Part shown: one piece after another, positions 30,178 through 39,876 of the stretch
Numbering within the stretch: the first letter of the stretch is position 1
Layout of the letters: each line of letters begins with the position of its first letter
Assembly: GCF_003590095.1 (NCBI RefSeq)
Contig: NC_039502.1
Location: forward strand, 4,875,753 to 4,939,752
Source: Trichoplusia ni
Lineage: Eukaryota > Arthropoda > Insecta > Lepidoptera > Noctuidae
Length of the DNA stretch: 64,000 bases
Direction of reading: 5' to 3'
Notes under the pieces: generated by a model
Seen by the model: only the letters and a program-made list of their open reading frames with translations
The model's database searches: none
What the model was told of the DNA's origin: nothing
Program-made: the position numbers and the translations under genes

Positions 30178-30597
30178 ACTGCTCGCTTATACAGCTATCA
30201 TTATTTGTGTACATAATTATTGACATGTTTTGTGCTTTTGCATATAATCTTATACATATGTGACATTTTTTGTGCTTTTGCATGAATTTTTTTTTTGTTA
30301 ATATTAATTATTATTTGATTTAATAACATGCAACTCATTTGCGTTTTTTATTTTTTAAATCTTTTTATAATTTTTTTTTTTTGTAAGTATAAACCTTATG
30401 CAGGTATATTATCAATTTATTGAAATACTCTGCATTAGTTTATACACTCGAATTTGAAAATTGTCTGGACTTTAAAAGAGACTGCGACCCCTGAGTTTGT
30501 TTCGACATTTCTTCTTAGGGTAGTCAGCTAGGAAATGTCGGCTCCATCGTTCTCAAAAAAGACATGTAAAAGTTTCAATTTCATTTCATTTCATTTC
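27721..30597 (+). mobile_element. 5'-truncated CR1-group LINE
   Basis: Inserted in the minus-strand PLE. It starts abruptly inside the endonuclease domain (5' truncation) and ends in a (TTTCA)n tail at 30576-30597. The host PLE sequence CACGG/GCAGACTG resumes across the insertion. Confidence 0.85.
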
Positions 30598-31045
30598 GGG
30601 CAGACTGAGATGGTGTTCGTCTTGACAGAAGATGTTGCTCGTTCTACCTTCATATTTTTAATTAATTATTTATGGTCCGACCTACGCAGTATGAGCTCAC
30701 TGTGTCGTGATGTCTTGCAGCGCTGCTCTTGGGCTTAGCCTTCAGTTTTTGTATTATTGGGTCCCAAGTAGGTGATATCTTCCAGCCATCTTCTCTATTG
30801 AAATTAGGGTGTTTTTTAATCTCAATAGCCTCGCGAAACATCCTTGGTAGGAATTTGGATTCTTTAGCGAGGATCTGTGGTTGATCAAATCTAATATAAT
30901 GGCTGGAGCCTTCAGCATGTTCGGCGACTGCAGACTTCGTTGAGCGGCGGTGTTTGACGTCAGTTATGTGTTCTTTTACGCGGGTCCCTATGCTTCGTTT
31001 AGTTTGACCGATGTAAGAGAGGCCGCAGTCACAATCTAGTTTGTA
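30598..31045 (-). mobile_element. Penelope-like element, RT C-terminus and GIY-YIG part (minus)
   Basis: The minus strand is nearly identical to 47320-47760 of the intact PLE: the end of the GIY-YIG endonuclease domain and the 3' region. It stops at 31045 at the start of the Ty3/gypsy LTR. A 10-base continuation (TACTCCTGCA) lies beyond that element at 37136. Confidence 0.85.
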
Positions 31046-31154
31046 TGAGGGAGAGTATATAAAACCATGTAATCATCTAATAAAGGCCAGTATTTACTCA
31101 TCAATTGTCGTGTCATTTACTCCCGAACCTTTACACAAACACGCCATCCGTACA
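31046..31154 (+). repeat. 5' LTR (109 bp) with TATA and polyadenylation signals
   Basis: Begins TGAGGGAG and ends CCGTACA. TATATAAAA at 31056-31064 and AATAAA at 31079-31084 lie only about 15 bases apart, so the transcribed R region must be short or start downstream. It is identical to the 3' LTR. Confidence 0.95.
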
Positions 31155-31170
31155 TGGCGACCCTGCCAGC
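31155..31170 (+). promoter_or_regulatory. Primer-binding site (probably tRNA-Arg) and nearby splice donor
   Basis: TGGCGACCCTGCCAGC starts directly after the LTR. It is close to, but not identical with, the complement I recall for tRNA-Arg(ACG). A perfect donor-like GTAAGT follows at 31174-31179. Confidence 0.55.
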
Positions 31171-31314
31171 GCAGTAAGTGCGAGACGCGATGTTTACATA
31201 TCTTTGCCCAAATCGGGACACTTAGCTTCACAATGCAGTGCATCAAATGCAATCATTGTTCGAGACTTGCAATTATCACGACGTTCTTACCTTATCTTTT
31301 GAATATTCTGAAAA

Positions 31315-31638
31315 ATGGGCACCACTAACACCAAGGAAGAAGTAATAGTACCCCAGAACGCAGCAGGAGGTAATAACAGCGCGGACATTCGTCAGCTGGC
31401 TGTGCACGCCAGTTCGACCAACATCATCTTGTTGGTGTTATTAGTAATAACATCATTGGCGTTTTTGTATGGTATCTTCACCCTATATAGAAGATGTCAC
31501 CGGCAATGGATGGCCGACGAGATAAGGCGAGACAGATTACGATTATCGCTATGGAGAAGAAGAGCAGATAGAGAAAGGGATCCGAGAGACCAGCCGGAGG
31601 CGAGAAGTTACAGGAAAGGGACTGAGGACATCATTTGA
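31315..31638 (+). CDS. Small myristoylation-motif membrane protein upstream of gag
   Basis: 107 residues from an ATG at 31315, the first in the transcript after the primer site. The N-terminus MGTTNT fits an N-myristoylation signal (Gly2, Thr6). One strong membrane segment, about residues 36-58 (IILLVLLVITSLAFLYGIF), is followed by a very basic Arg-rich tail (RRDRLRLSLWRRRADRERD). It ends 234 bases before gag. I do not recognise it as a known retrotransposon protein. It could target particles to membranes or be a remnant of an Env anchor. No homology search was possible, so expression is unproven. Confidence 0.5.
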   Translation: MGTTNTKEEVIVPQNAAGGNNSADIRQLAVHASSTNIILLVLLVITSLAFLYGIFTLYRRCHRQWMADEIRRDRLRLSLWRRRADRERDPRDQPEARSYRKGTEDII

Positions 31639-31872
31639 GTTACGAGGCGGAGAAAATATCAGTGCAGAAAAATACCAGTGCGTGGAAATTTCGTGTGTTG
31701 TGTAGTGCACGGAAATGTCGTGTGTTATGTAGTGCACGGTAAATATGTATCCTACGTTATTATAAAGGACATAGTTAAGGGTAAAGTATATAATCATAGA
31801 TATAATAATCACTAAAATGTATGCATATGATAGTACATAATTTTATAACCATGTTATGAATAATATACCTTA

Positions 31873-33051
31873 ATGGAAGAAAACTTAAGGGCCTTGTATG
31901 ACAGTCTGTTTGAAATAAGAAAATACTTAATTAAGATTGGTCCGGAGAGACGAAAGGGTAATATTATTGTAGTTAAATTGAAGGAAGCAGACAAATTATT
32001 AAGTGAATATAATCTATTTTTAGAATATTATACTTCGGCCAAAGAATCTTTAAGTACAACCGAATGTTCAGTCATTCATGATTTATGTGCTAGTTTTGAT
32101 AAGTTATATAAACAAGTTTTCGATTTATGCTCAAAGAGACCCTGTGAATCAGTAAGCATGGCAGAGACTACTAAGTTTGATCTTAAAGTTGCGTTAAATT
32201 TATTGCCAGTTTGTAAAGATGATGAGGCTAGTGTACGACAGTTTATTGAAAGCGTAGAATATTACAAATCCGAATTAGACGTAAGCTCGCAGGCAAAGTT
32301 GTTAAATTTTGTTTTAAAAAGTAGACTTTCCCCAGCCGCGAAATTGAAGTTATCTTCATCCTACCCTAATATTGATGAGTTTATAGCAGACATGAAAACA
32401 CAATTATTGCCCAAAAAGTGTGCTACTGCAATTCAACGTAGGCTTCAAAATTTTAAACAAAATAATTTATCCATCGACGAGTTCGGTAAACAGATAACGG
32501 AAATGTTTGTCGAATTAACAATTTCGCAATCGGATGGCAACGATGCAAGTTTTGAAGTCCTAAAACCCCTAAATGAAAAGCAGGCTATTAAGTATTTTGC
32601 AGAAGGGTTAAGAAATCGCCGTCTAAGCACCATAATTTCTGCCCAAAAATTTACGTCACTAAAGGACGCCATACAATCAGCGGTAGACGAAGACGTCACA
32701 ACTCCATCGACTTCCAATGACATTTTAACCCTAAATTATAGAGGCAGATCATTCCAAAATAGGCCACAGCGTGGAGGCCGCCCCTCGTTTGCAGGGAGAG
32801 GACGCGGGCGAGTCGGCTATCAACCGGCTACTCGATACGGTGATCAGACTCAGGTACGGAGAGGACCACAGGCGAATGGGCGCAGGGCTACTGGGACATT
32901 CCACGGAAACAGAGGTAGGTCCAATTTTTATTCACCAAGGTACCAGCGTTCGCATTATTCGCAAATACATACTTTGAGTAACTCAGACCCGCAGCAGGGT
33001 TCGAATACCACGGAGAATGAACAAGAAGAAAACCAGTTTTTTCGGGACTGA
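31873..33051 (+). CDS. gag: Gag
   Basis: 392 residues from an ATG at 31873. The N-terminal half is helical and Lys/Leu-rich (MEENLRALYDSLFEIRKYL), the middle is capsid-like (SQAKLLNFVLKSRLSPAAKL and PNIDEFIADMKTQLLPKK), and the C-terminus is rich in RGG/RGR (RPQRGGRPSFAGRGRGRVGY). No CCHC knuckle is present; nucleic-acid binding is probably done by the RGG tail. It assembles the intracellular particle. It overlaps pol by 35 bases in a frame that needs a +1 (or -2) shift, or reinitiation at the pol ATG at 33017. Confidence 0.85.
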   Translation: MEENLRALYDSLFEIRKYLIKIGPERRKGNIIVVKLKEADKLLSEYNLFLEYYTSAKESLSTTECSVIHDLCASFDKLYKQVFDLCSKRPCESVSMAETTKFDLKVALNLLPVCKDDEASVRQFIESVEYYKSELDVSSQAKLLNFVLKSRLSPAAKLKLSSSYPNIDEFIADMKTQLLPKKCATAIQRRLQNFKQNNLSIDEFGKQITEMFVELTISQSDGNDASFEVLKPLNEKQAIKYFAEGLRNRRLSTIISAQKFTSLKDAIQSAVDEDVTTPSTSNDILTLNYRGRSFQNRPQRGGRPSFAGRGRGRVGYQPATRYGDQTQVRRGPQANGRRATGTFHGNRGRSNFYSPRYQRSHYSQIHTLSNSDPQQGSNTTENEQEENQFFRD

Positions 33052-36000
33052 TAACATTATTTTATCATGTAACAGTGTAGGTTACGTAAATCTTAAATCT
33101 CGTAATAATTATTCTTTTAACTTGTTAGTTGACACCGGCGCATCCATTTCAGCCATAAAACATAAACACGTGCAAGAGCAAAACATTCCAATCCATATCG
33201 AGACAAGTTTTATAAATGGAATTGGAGGCAAAGTCCAGGCAATAGGATACGTTTATCTGAACTTTGTTATTGGAAATCATACTCTCAACCATAAATTCTT
33301 TGTTTTTAAATCATTGCCATGTAAAGGCAGTGGTATTCTAGGGCAGGACTTTTTAAGTAAGTATAAATCGGTATTGAATTTTGGTAATCGGACTTTGTTA
33401 CTGTGGAATAACAATTTAAAGATATCTTTACCTTTGATGATGACGAATAATAACATAACTATACCGGCGAGATCAGAGTCGATTCACTTTATTCCGGTAT
33501 CTGAGACTGATGAATGTTTAGTCAATGCAACAGAACTGCAAGAAGGGATCTTTATTGCGAGTAGTCTAGTAAAGCCCACAAATGGATTAATACCCGTTCG
33601 CGTTTTAAATACAACCGAGTCTGACTTAGTTTTAAATTCTATACACCCCACTCTTTATAAAGCGAGTGAATATGACATATGTTCGTTTCATGAAACCACT
33701 AATAACGCTGATCGTGTTAAGAAAGTATTTTCTTTATTATCGCTTAAACATTTAAATAAGGAAGAACAGTTATCAATCGAATCCATTTGCGCGAAATATT
33801 CGGATATATTTTTTCTTCCGGGTGATAAGTTAGGTACAACAAATTTATATGAACACTCAATAACTTTGAAACCGAATGTAGCCCCCGTATATGTCAAGCC
33901 CTACAGATTACCGCATGCTCAGAAAGCTGAATTAAAGAAACAGGTGGATAATTTACTGGAACAAGGAATTATTGAGCCTTGTTCTAGTGAATGGTCTAGC
34001 CCAGTTGTCTTAGTGCCAAAAAAATCTGACTCTAATGGAGAAAAGAAATGGCGGTTAGTCATAGACTACCGTAAACTTAATAATTGCATACAGGACGATA
34101 AATTCCCTCTGCCCAACATTTCTGACATATTAGATTCTCTGTCTGGATGCATTTACTACACGCATTTAGATTTGAACCAAGGTTTTTTTAATGTAGGACT
34201 TGAGAAAAGCTGTAGAAAATATACATCATTTTGTGCAGACGGTCAATACCAGATGACTAGGATGCCTATGGGGCTCAAGACCAGCCCGAGTTCATTTTCG
34301 CGTATGATGACGATAGCAATGGCCGGGTTATCATATGACAAGTGCCTAGTGTACCTTGACGATTTAATCTGTATGGGGCGCAGCCTTTCAGATCACAATA
34401 AAAATTTAATACAAATATTTGAAAAATTACGCAGCGCCAATCTAAAGTTAAATCCTTCAAAATGCGATTTCCTTAAGAAGGAAATTCTATATTTGGGCCA
34501 TGTGGTGTCAGGCAATGGTATATTGCCCGACCCAGACAAAATTAAGGTAATAGAAAATTACCCAGTTCCCAAAAGTACGGATGACGTTAAACGTTTTGTT
34601 GCCTTCGCGAACTATTACAGAAAGTTCATAGCAGATTTTGCAAACAAAACATACTATTTAAATTGTTTATGTAGGAAAAATTCAAAATTTGTTTGGGACG
34701 AAAATTGCCAAAAATCATTTGAAAGTATTAAACAAAGTATTATGTCACCTCCAATTCTACAGTACCCAGATTTTTCGGAACAAAATAAATTCATTGTGCA
34801 AACTGATGCTTCTGGGTATGCAATCGGTGCTGTTTTATGTAATTCAGATGGCCGGCCTGTAGCATATGCTAGTAGAAGTCTCAATAAAGCGGAAATTAAC
34901 TATCCCACTATAGAAAAAGAGCTCCTAGCTGTGATTTGGCGTAAATATTTCAGACCTTACTATACGGTCGCACATTTATAATTCGTACTGATCACAAACC
35001 CCTAGTTTACTTATTTAATTTAAAAGATCCCTCTAGCAGACTGTTCAAGTTTAGACTTATTTTAGAAGAGTATGATTACGTAATCGAATATGTGAAAGGG
35101 AAGGAGAATGCAGCTGCAGATGCATTGTCCAGAATAAAAGTGACTTCAAAGGAACTGAAAGAAATGAATGAATGCTTGCATGCCATGGTCATGACGCGCG
35201 CTCAAAAGAGACAGTTAGACGCTGCTCCTTCGGATGATATGTTGCCCACCAACGATTGGCCTGATCAACCAAGAGTTGTGGAAACCCATATCAAGCCGAA
35301 AGACGCAGTAGAGCTAAGATTTACTGACATTAGTAATTTAAATAAACTTAGAAGTGATAATTTAATAACATATGAAAGTAATTTATTATTCTATGTTGCG
35401 CAACAGAAGACAATATTTATAAAGCCAGCATCTCAATCACAAATTACGCGAGCCGAATTTGCGAGAGAGCTGAGCGATTTTTGTGAAAAAGTTAATATTG
35501 TTGAAGTATATTTCATTAAAAATCAAAATAACTACGTATTTGTAGAAAAACTAACAAGTGAAATAAAAAAGTATAATAACTGGAAAGGGCCCAGATTATG
35601 TATTTTACAAGACGTCGAAAGAATAGAAAGCAAGGATGATAGGAAGGTGATTCTAAATGACTTTCATCTTTTGCCCACGAGTGGCCACGCGGGCATGAGA
35701 AGAATGTTGACTAACATTAAAAAATATTATTTTTGGCCTGGCTTAGAAACTGATGTCCAAAATTTTGTTAAAAAATGTCCCCAATGTCAAAAGCATAAGT
35801 ATACGTTTCAGGTGAAAGAGCCCATGACAATTACGTCGACAGCTCATTCGGCCTTTGATAAAATCTTTTTAGATTTAGTAGGACCACTAGATAAAGACAG
35901 CTTTGACTATACTTACATCCTTACATTACAGTGTGAGCTATCAAAGTATGTATGTGCCTATCCCCTAATGACTAAAACATCAGCTGAAGTAGCTCGTACC

Positions 36001-36663
36001 TTTGTGAATAACTTTATATTACAGCATGGTGTACCAAGGGAGATAGCTACCGACAGAGGTGCAGAATTTATGTCTGAAACCATCGAACAGGTTTGCAAAT
36101 TACTTAATATTAAAAAATTAAATTCAACTGCGTATCATCATCAAAGCATCGGAGCGCTAGAAAATACTCACAAAAGCCTCGGCGCCTTTTTGCGAATCCA
36201 AACCGAAGAAAAACCCGAGTTGTGGAGTACTTGGTTACCGTTCTGGTGTTTTGCTTATAATACGACAGTTCACACCTCAACAAAATTCACACCCTTCGAA
36301 CTTGTTTATGGTAAAAGGTGTAATTTGCCAAATAATTTGTTAAAACGCGTAGAACCTCTTTATAATTACGATAGCTACCCACTGGAACTTAAATACCGGC
36401 TTCAGGTTTCCCAAACCGAAGCGCGAAAAAATTTAGTTACTAGTAAAGTAGACAGAAAAAGTAGATATGACCGGTATGTTAACCCTGTACGCTATAAGCC
36501 TAATGACAAAATCTTAATTAAAAACGAAACTGGCAATAAACTTAAACAACTGTACTCTGGACCATATACTGTAATTAGAGATTTGTCACCAAATGTAGAA
36601 GTCGAAATAAAAGGTAAAACAGACATCATACACAAAAACAGAACCAAATTGTTTTATGTTTAG
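33017..36663 (+). pseudogene. pol: Pol (protease, RT, RNase H, integrase) with one frameshift
   Basis: Protease LLVDTGASISAIK; RT with WRLVIDYRKLNNCIQDDKFP, THLDLNQGFFNV, MGLKTSPSSFSRMM and the catalytic box CLVYLDDLICMG; RNase H with VQTDASGYAIGAVLC, ELLAVIW, RTDHKPLVYLF and NAAADALSRI; integrase finger HAGMRRMLTNIKKYYFWPG ... CPQCQKHK; core IFLDLVGPL, ATDRGAEFMS and GALENTHKSL (the DDE triad). One base is missing near 34963 in RNase H, ending the first frame at 34981. The second frame runs on to 36663 without a stop. A sequencing error or a single mutation would explain this. Confidence 0.9.
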
Positions 36664-37022
36664 AACTACATACTGTTTAGTATCCTTTGTATCTATTTTT
36701 AGCCTGTATTGAGAAATGTGTTGTGACGCATACAATATCAAATTGCTTGGGTCAGTCCGTAGACTCAGTGGTAAACGGAGACGGACCGCAGTCGCGAGAC
36801 TGTAGGTTCAAGTTTGAATTATGTTATGTACTGCAATGAATGTGTTAATCGTATGTCTAATTACTTATATATCTACTTGTGTTTACATTCTAATGTTATG
36901 TATGAGAGGAGTACACATCATTTTAATACGTATATAATTTGTACTCAATAAATTAAGGTCATGTATTTTAGTAATAAAATAAAATGTAATTTTTATTTTA
37001 TTTTTGTAATATGGGTGAGATG
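36664..37022 (+). other. 3' region with a tRNA-like segment
   Basis: AT-rich, non-coding. At 36755-36825 a tRNA-like stretch has an A-box-like TAGACTCAGTGGT and a degenerate B-box-like GGTTCAAGTTTGAA. The arms do not pair well enough for a real tRNA. GGGTGAGATG before 37023 is a weak polypurine tract. Confidence 0.5.
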
Positions 37023-37131
37023 TGAGGGAGAGTATATAAAACCATGTAATCATCTAATAAAGGCCAGTATTTACTCATCAATTGTCGTGTCATTTACTCC
37101 CGAACCTTTACACAAACACGCCATCCGTACA
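37023..37131 (+). repeat. 3' LTR (109 bp)
   Basis: Identical to the 5' LTR at 31046-31154 and followed by the TGTA duplication. Confidence 0.95.
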
Positions 37132-37443
37132 TGTATACTCCTGCATACCTCTACAAGATGCAGGAGTATACAAACTAGATTGTGACTGCGGCCTCTCTTA
37201 TATCGGTCAAACTAAACGAAGCATAGGGACGCAAGAATTCACGACACAGTGAGCTCATACTGCGTAGGTCGGACCATAAATAAGTAATTAAAAATATGAA
37301 GGTAGAACGAGCAACATCTTCTGTCAAGACGAACACCATCTCAGTCTGCCCGTGACCATGATACCTGCAAAGGTGTCGAAACGTCGGGAACTAAAACCAA
37401 AAATTAAACCGCGATAAAATCCGTAAAAGTCGTTTCATTTCAA
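37132..37443 (+). mobile_element. Penelope-like element, inverted junction and plus-strand 3' end
   Basis: Begins with the last bases of the minus-strand PLE copy (TGTATACTCCTGCA), then flips to the plus strand (TACCTCTACAAGATGCAGGA ...) and runs to the PLE 3' end near 37441. About 300 bases of the plus copy are missing between GCATAGGGACGC and CACGACACAGTGAGC, compared with the intact PLE at 47.4-47.65 kb. The two copies thus meet head to head at a short palindromic region. Confidence 0.8.
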
Positions 37444-37572
37444 GGTAAAACTAAAATAATTTGTGGAGTTGATTATTATCTATATTAATAATTTCGATCA
37501 AAACCTTATATAAATAATAAAACATTTTGAGTCGACAAAATACGTCTGCAAAATTCAGATTATGGATTAACT

Positions 37573-37926
37573 AGCTGTAGCTCGCGACTCCGTCCGCATA
37601 GACTTCAGTTGTGTTCGGTGGTCGCCGTTTCCATGGGAATGCCGAGATAAAATGTAGCCTTGGCCCCCCATTTACACCCTTTAAATTCAGACTACCCTAG
37701 TCCACATATTTCATTACTTTTAACAAACAATGTTTATAAAAAGAGTTTTATATTAGTTTTGACCTACCATTAGCGTAAATTACAACCCTTTTTTATTTAA
37801 ATAGTAGCCAATGTCCTAAATCAGATTATCTGTATACCAAATTTCTGTACAATCAGTTCAGTAGTATTGGTGTAAAAGCGAGACAGACAGACAGAGATAC
37901 TTTTGCATTGATAATATTAGTATGGA
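37573..37926 (-). mobile_element. Helitron-type repeat, minus orientation
   Basis: The reverse complement starts TCCATACTAATATTA and has GTCTGTCTGTCTCGC; it ends GACGGAGTCGCGAGC...CTAG at 37573. Related fragments lie at 48790-48936 (minus) and 49526-49680 (plus). Confidence 0.75.
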
Positions 37927-38042
37927 AAGATGCACAGTTTATAGGCATATGTCAAAGTCAATCAAACAACTTAACAAATCTATCGCCATCAACCGCAATA
38001 TATAATATAGTCCTCTCCAAAGTTTCACCACATAACCATACC
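37730..38042 (+). repeat. Inverted pair, copy 1
   Basis: Matches the reverse complement of about 49390-49685. The match includes part of the Helitron and about 115 bases beyond its 5' end (GCATATGTCAAAGTCAATCA, TATCGCCATCAACCGCAA), so a larger unit was duplicated. Confidence 0.75.
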
Positions 38043-38478
38043 TATAGATGGCGCCAGCCGTGACGTAAACATACTGCTCCCGTATTAAATTTGTTAAAAA
38101 ATAGTTAATTACCTTTATCTACTAAAATCTTATTACAAAACTGAAGAAAATAGTACAATTCATGAGTGGAAGTGTTATCTAATTAATATATTCAGCTGGA
38201 ACAAAATAAACACAACTTTAGTAAGTCATCAAAACTCTGTGACTATTTTAACTTTGTGAGTGATTATAACTACGTATTTTTGCATAAAACGGCTAGTTAC
38301 TTGGCCAACACCAGTGTGAGTACTATAAACAGTAAAACAAAACGTCATTAAGCTTAAAAACTGAATTTTATAAAAGTGATGCTATGACAGTGACCAAAAG
38401 CAAACATTCAAATTATTTTCAAAATTGACTGGTATTCAACGAACTTTCTATTCCAAAGAGTCTATTGATCAACAACTT
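38043..38478. other. AT-rich sequence left of the copia element
   Basis: No ORF. It may be the 5' untranslated part of the LINE whose ORF1 resumes at 42826 beyond the copia element, since the copia target duplication AACTT joins the two sides. This is an inference. Confidence 0.4.
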
Positions 38479-38681
38479 TATTAGGTTTATAGGATTCTTC
38501 AAAAAAAAAGAGATTTTCTGGTGCACAAAAACGTTGGCTCTTTAATCAATAATAATGAAAAATGACACAGATACAATAATGTCATAGAGTAATGTTACAG
38601 ATAGCACAGATAACATAGAGTGGTAAATCAACTTAAAATTATTATTAACTAATATTAACTAATAAAATTATCCAACCAATA
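38479..38681 (-). repeat. 3' LTR of copia element
   Basis: 203 bp. It has CAAAAAAAAAGAG where the other LTR has CAAAGAAAAAGAG, the only difference noted. Confidence 0.95.
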
Positions 38682-38695
38682 CCCCCTCTATAATT

Positions 38696-39844
38696 TTATT
38701 TTCCACACTCTGTATCTTCTTCAAATTTAGACAACAAATGATCTCTGAGAAATATAAATGTTTGAGCTGGCAAAGACTTAGTCAAAATATCTGCTAACTG
38801 ATTGGAACTGGAAATATATTCAATTTTTATTATGCCCTCCTCAACCTTTTCTCTTATGAAGTTATATTTAATATCTATATGCTTAGTTCTCTTATGAAAG
38901 ATAGGATTATTAATCAATCTTATTGCACTTTGGTTGTCCACATATAACAAAACAGAATCATACTGTTCACCTAAGTCTAATAACAATTGTCTCAACCATG
39001 TAATTTCCTTAGCAGACTCGCTTGCAGCTACAAACTCTGCTTCAGTTGTAGAGAGAGCAATAGTCTTCTGTTTCTGACTGGACCATGTGATTGGTCCTCC
39101 ATTTAATAAAAATATATATCCAGAAGTAGACCTTCTTGTGTCTATATCACTAGCATAATCTGCATCGGAATATCCTACAAGACTGCTGCTCTCACTATAA
39201 ACAATACATAAATCCTTTGTAGCAATCAAATACCTAATTATTCGCTTAGCAGCGTTAACATGTTGTTGTTTCGGACAGTTTACATATCTACTCAATAAGT
39301 TGACTATAAAGCTAATATCTGGCCGTGAGACTGAACATAAAAATAACAGTGACCCTATTAATTCTCTATATGGAAAGTTTACAATTTCGTCATCTAAATT
39401 CTTTGAGATTATTACATTTACATCAGATGGAGTTTTTACAGGATTTGAATCACTCATATTAAATTTTTTAATGATTTGCTCTATATATTCTCTTTGATGA
39501 ATAACAATGTAATTATCCTCCTTTTTAATTTGCATTCCCACAAAGTAAGTCAAATTCAATTCTTTAATTTTGAAAGTTTGTTTTAGATACATTATAATTT
39601 CTTTAATTAAATCCTTATTTGGGGAAACCACAAGACAGTCATCTACAAAAATTAACAGGTAAATCCTAACACCTTTAAAATCTCCTATATAAATACAATT
39701 ATCTGCTTGTGATTGTACAAAACCATATTCTTTAAGAAAATTTGTAAATTTCTTATTCCAACATCTGGAGGCTTGTTTCAAGCCGTATAAGGCTTTATTC
39801 AATTTTAATATACAATCTTTACTCACTGACACTCCTTCAGGCAC
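38696..39844 (-). pseudogene. Copia pol, C-terminal part (RT and RNase H)
   Basis: The minus strand reads KLNKALYGLKQASRCWNKKF, the catalytic box YLLIFVDDCLVVSPN, a VGMQIKKEDNYIVIHQREY block, then RNase H with VGYSDADYASDIDTRRSTSG and ALSTTEAEFVAASESAKE, and KHIDIKYNFIREKVEEG near the end. This is the copia-type order with RNase H at the C-terminus. It belongs to the same polyprotein as the ORF ending at 39877, but the frame is lost at about 39930. Confidence 0.9.
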
Positions 39845-39876
39845 CTCCAGGTATATGTCCTCATCCAGATCACCAT

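Larger units (their letters stand above)
31046..37131 (+). mobile_element. Ty3/gypsy element with identical 109-bp LTRs and a pre-gag small ORF
   Basis: 6086 bp, flanked by a 4-bp duplication TGTA (31042-31045 and 37132-37135). Order: LTR, primer site, small membrane-protein ORF, gag, pol, 3' region, LTR. Gag lacks a zinc knuckle and ends in RGG-type repeats. There is no env. The combination of an Arg-type primer site and an RGG-rich gag recalls the 412/mdg1 group of Drosophila, an inference. One base missing in RNase H is the only clear lesion, so the copy is young. Confidence 0.9.
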
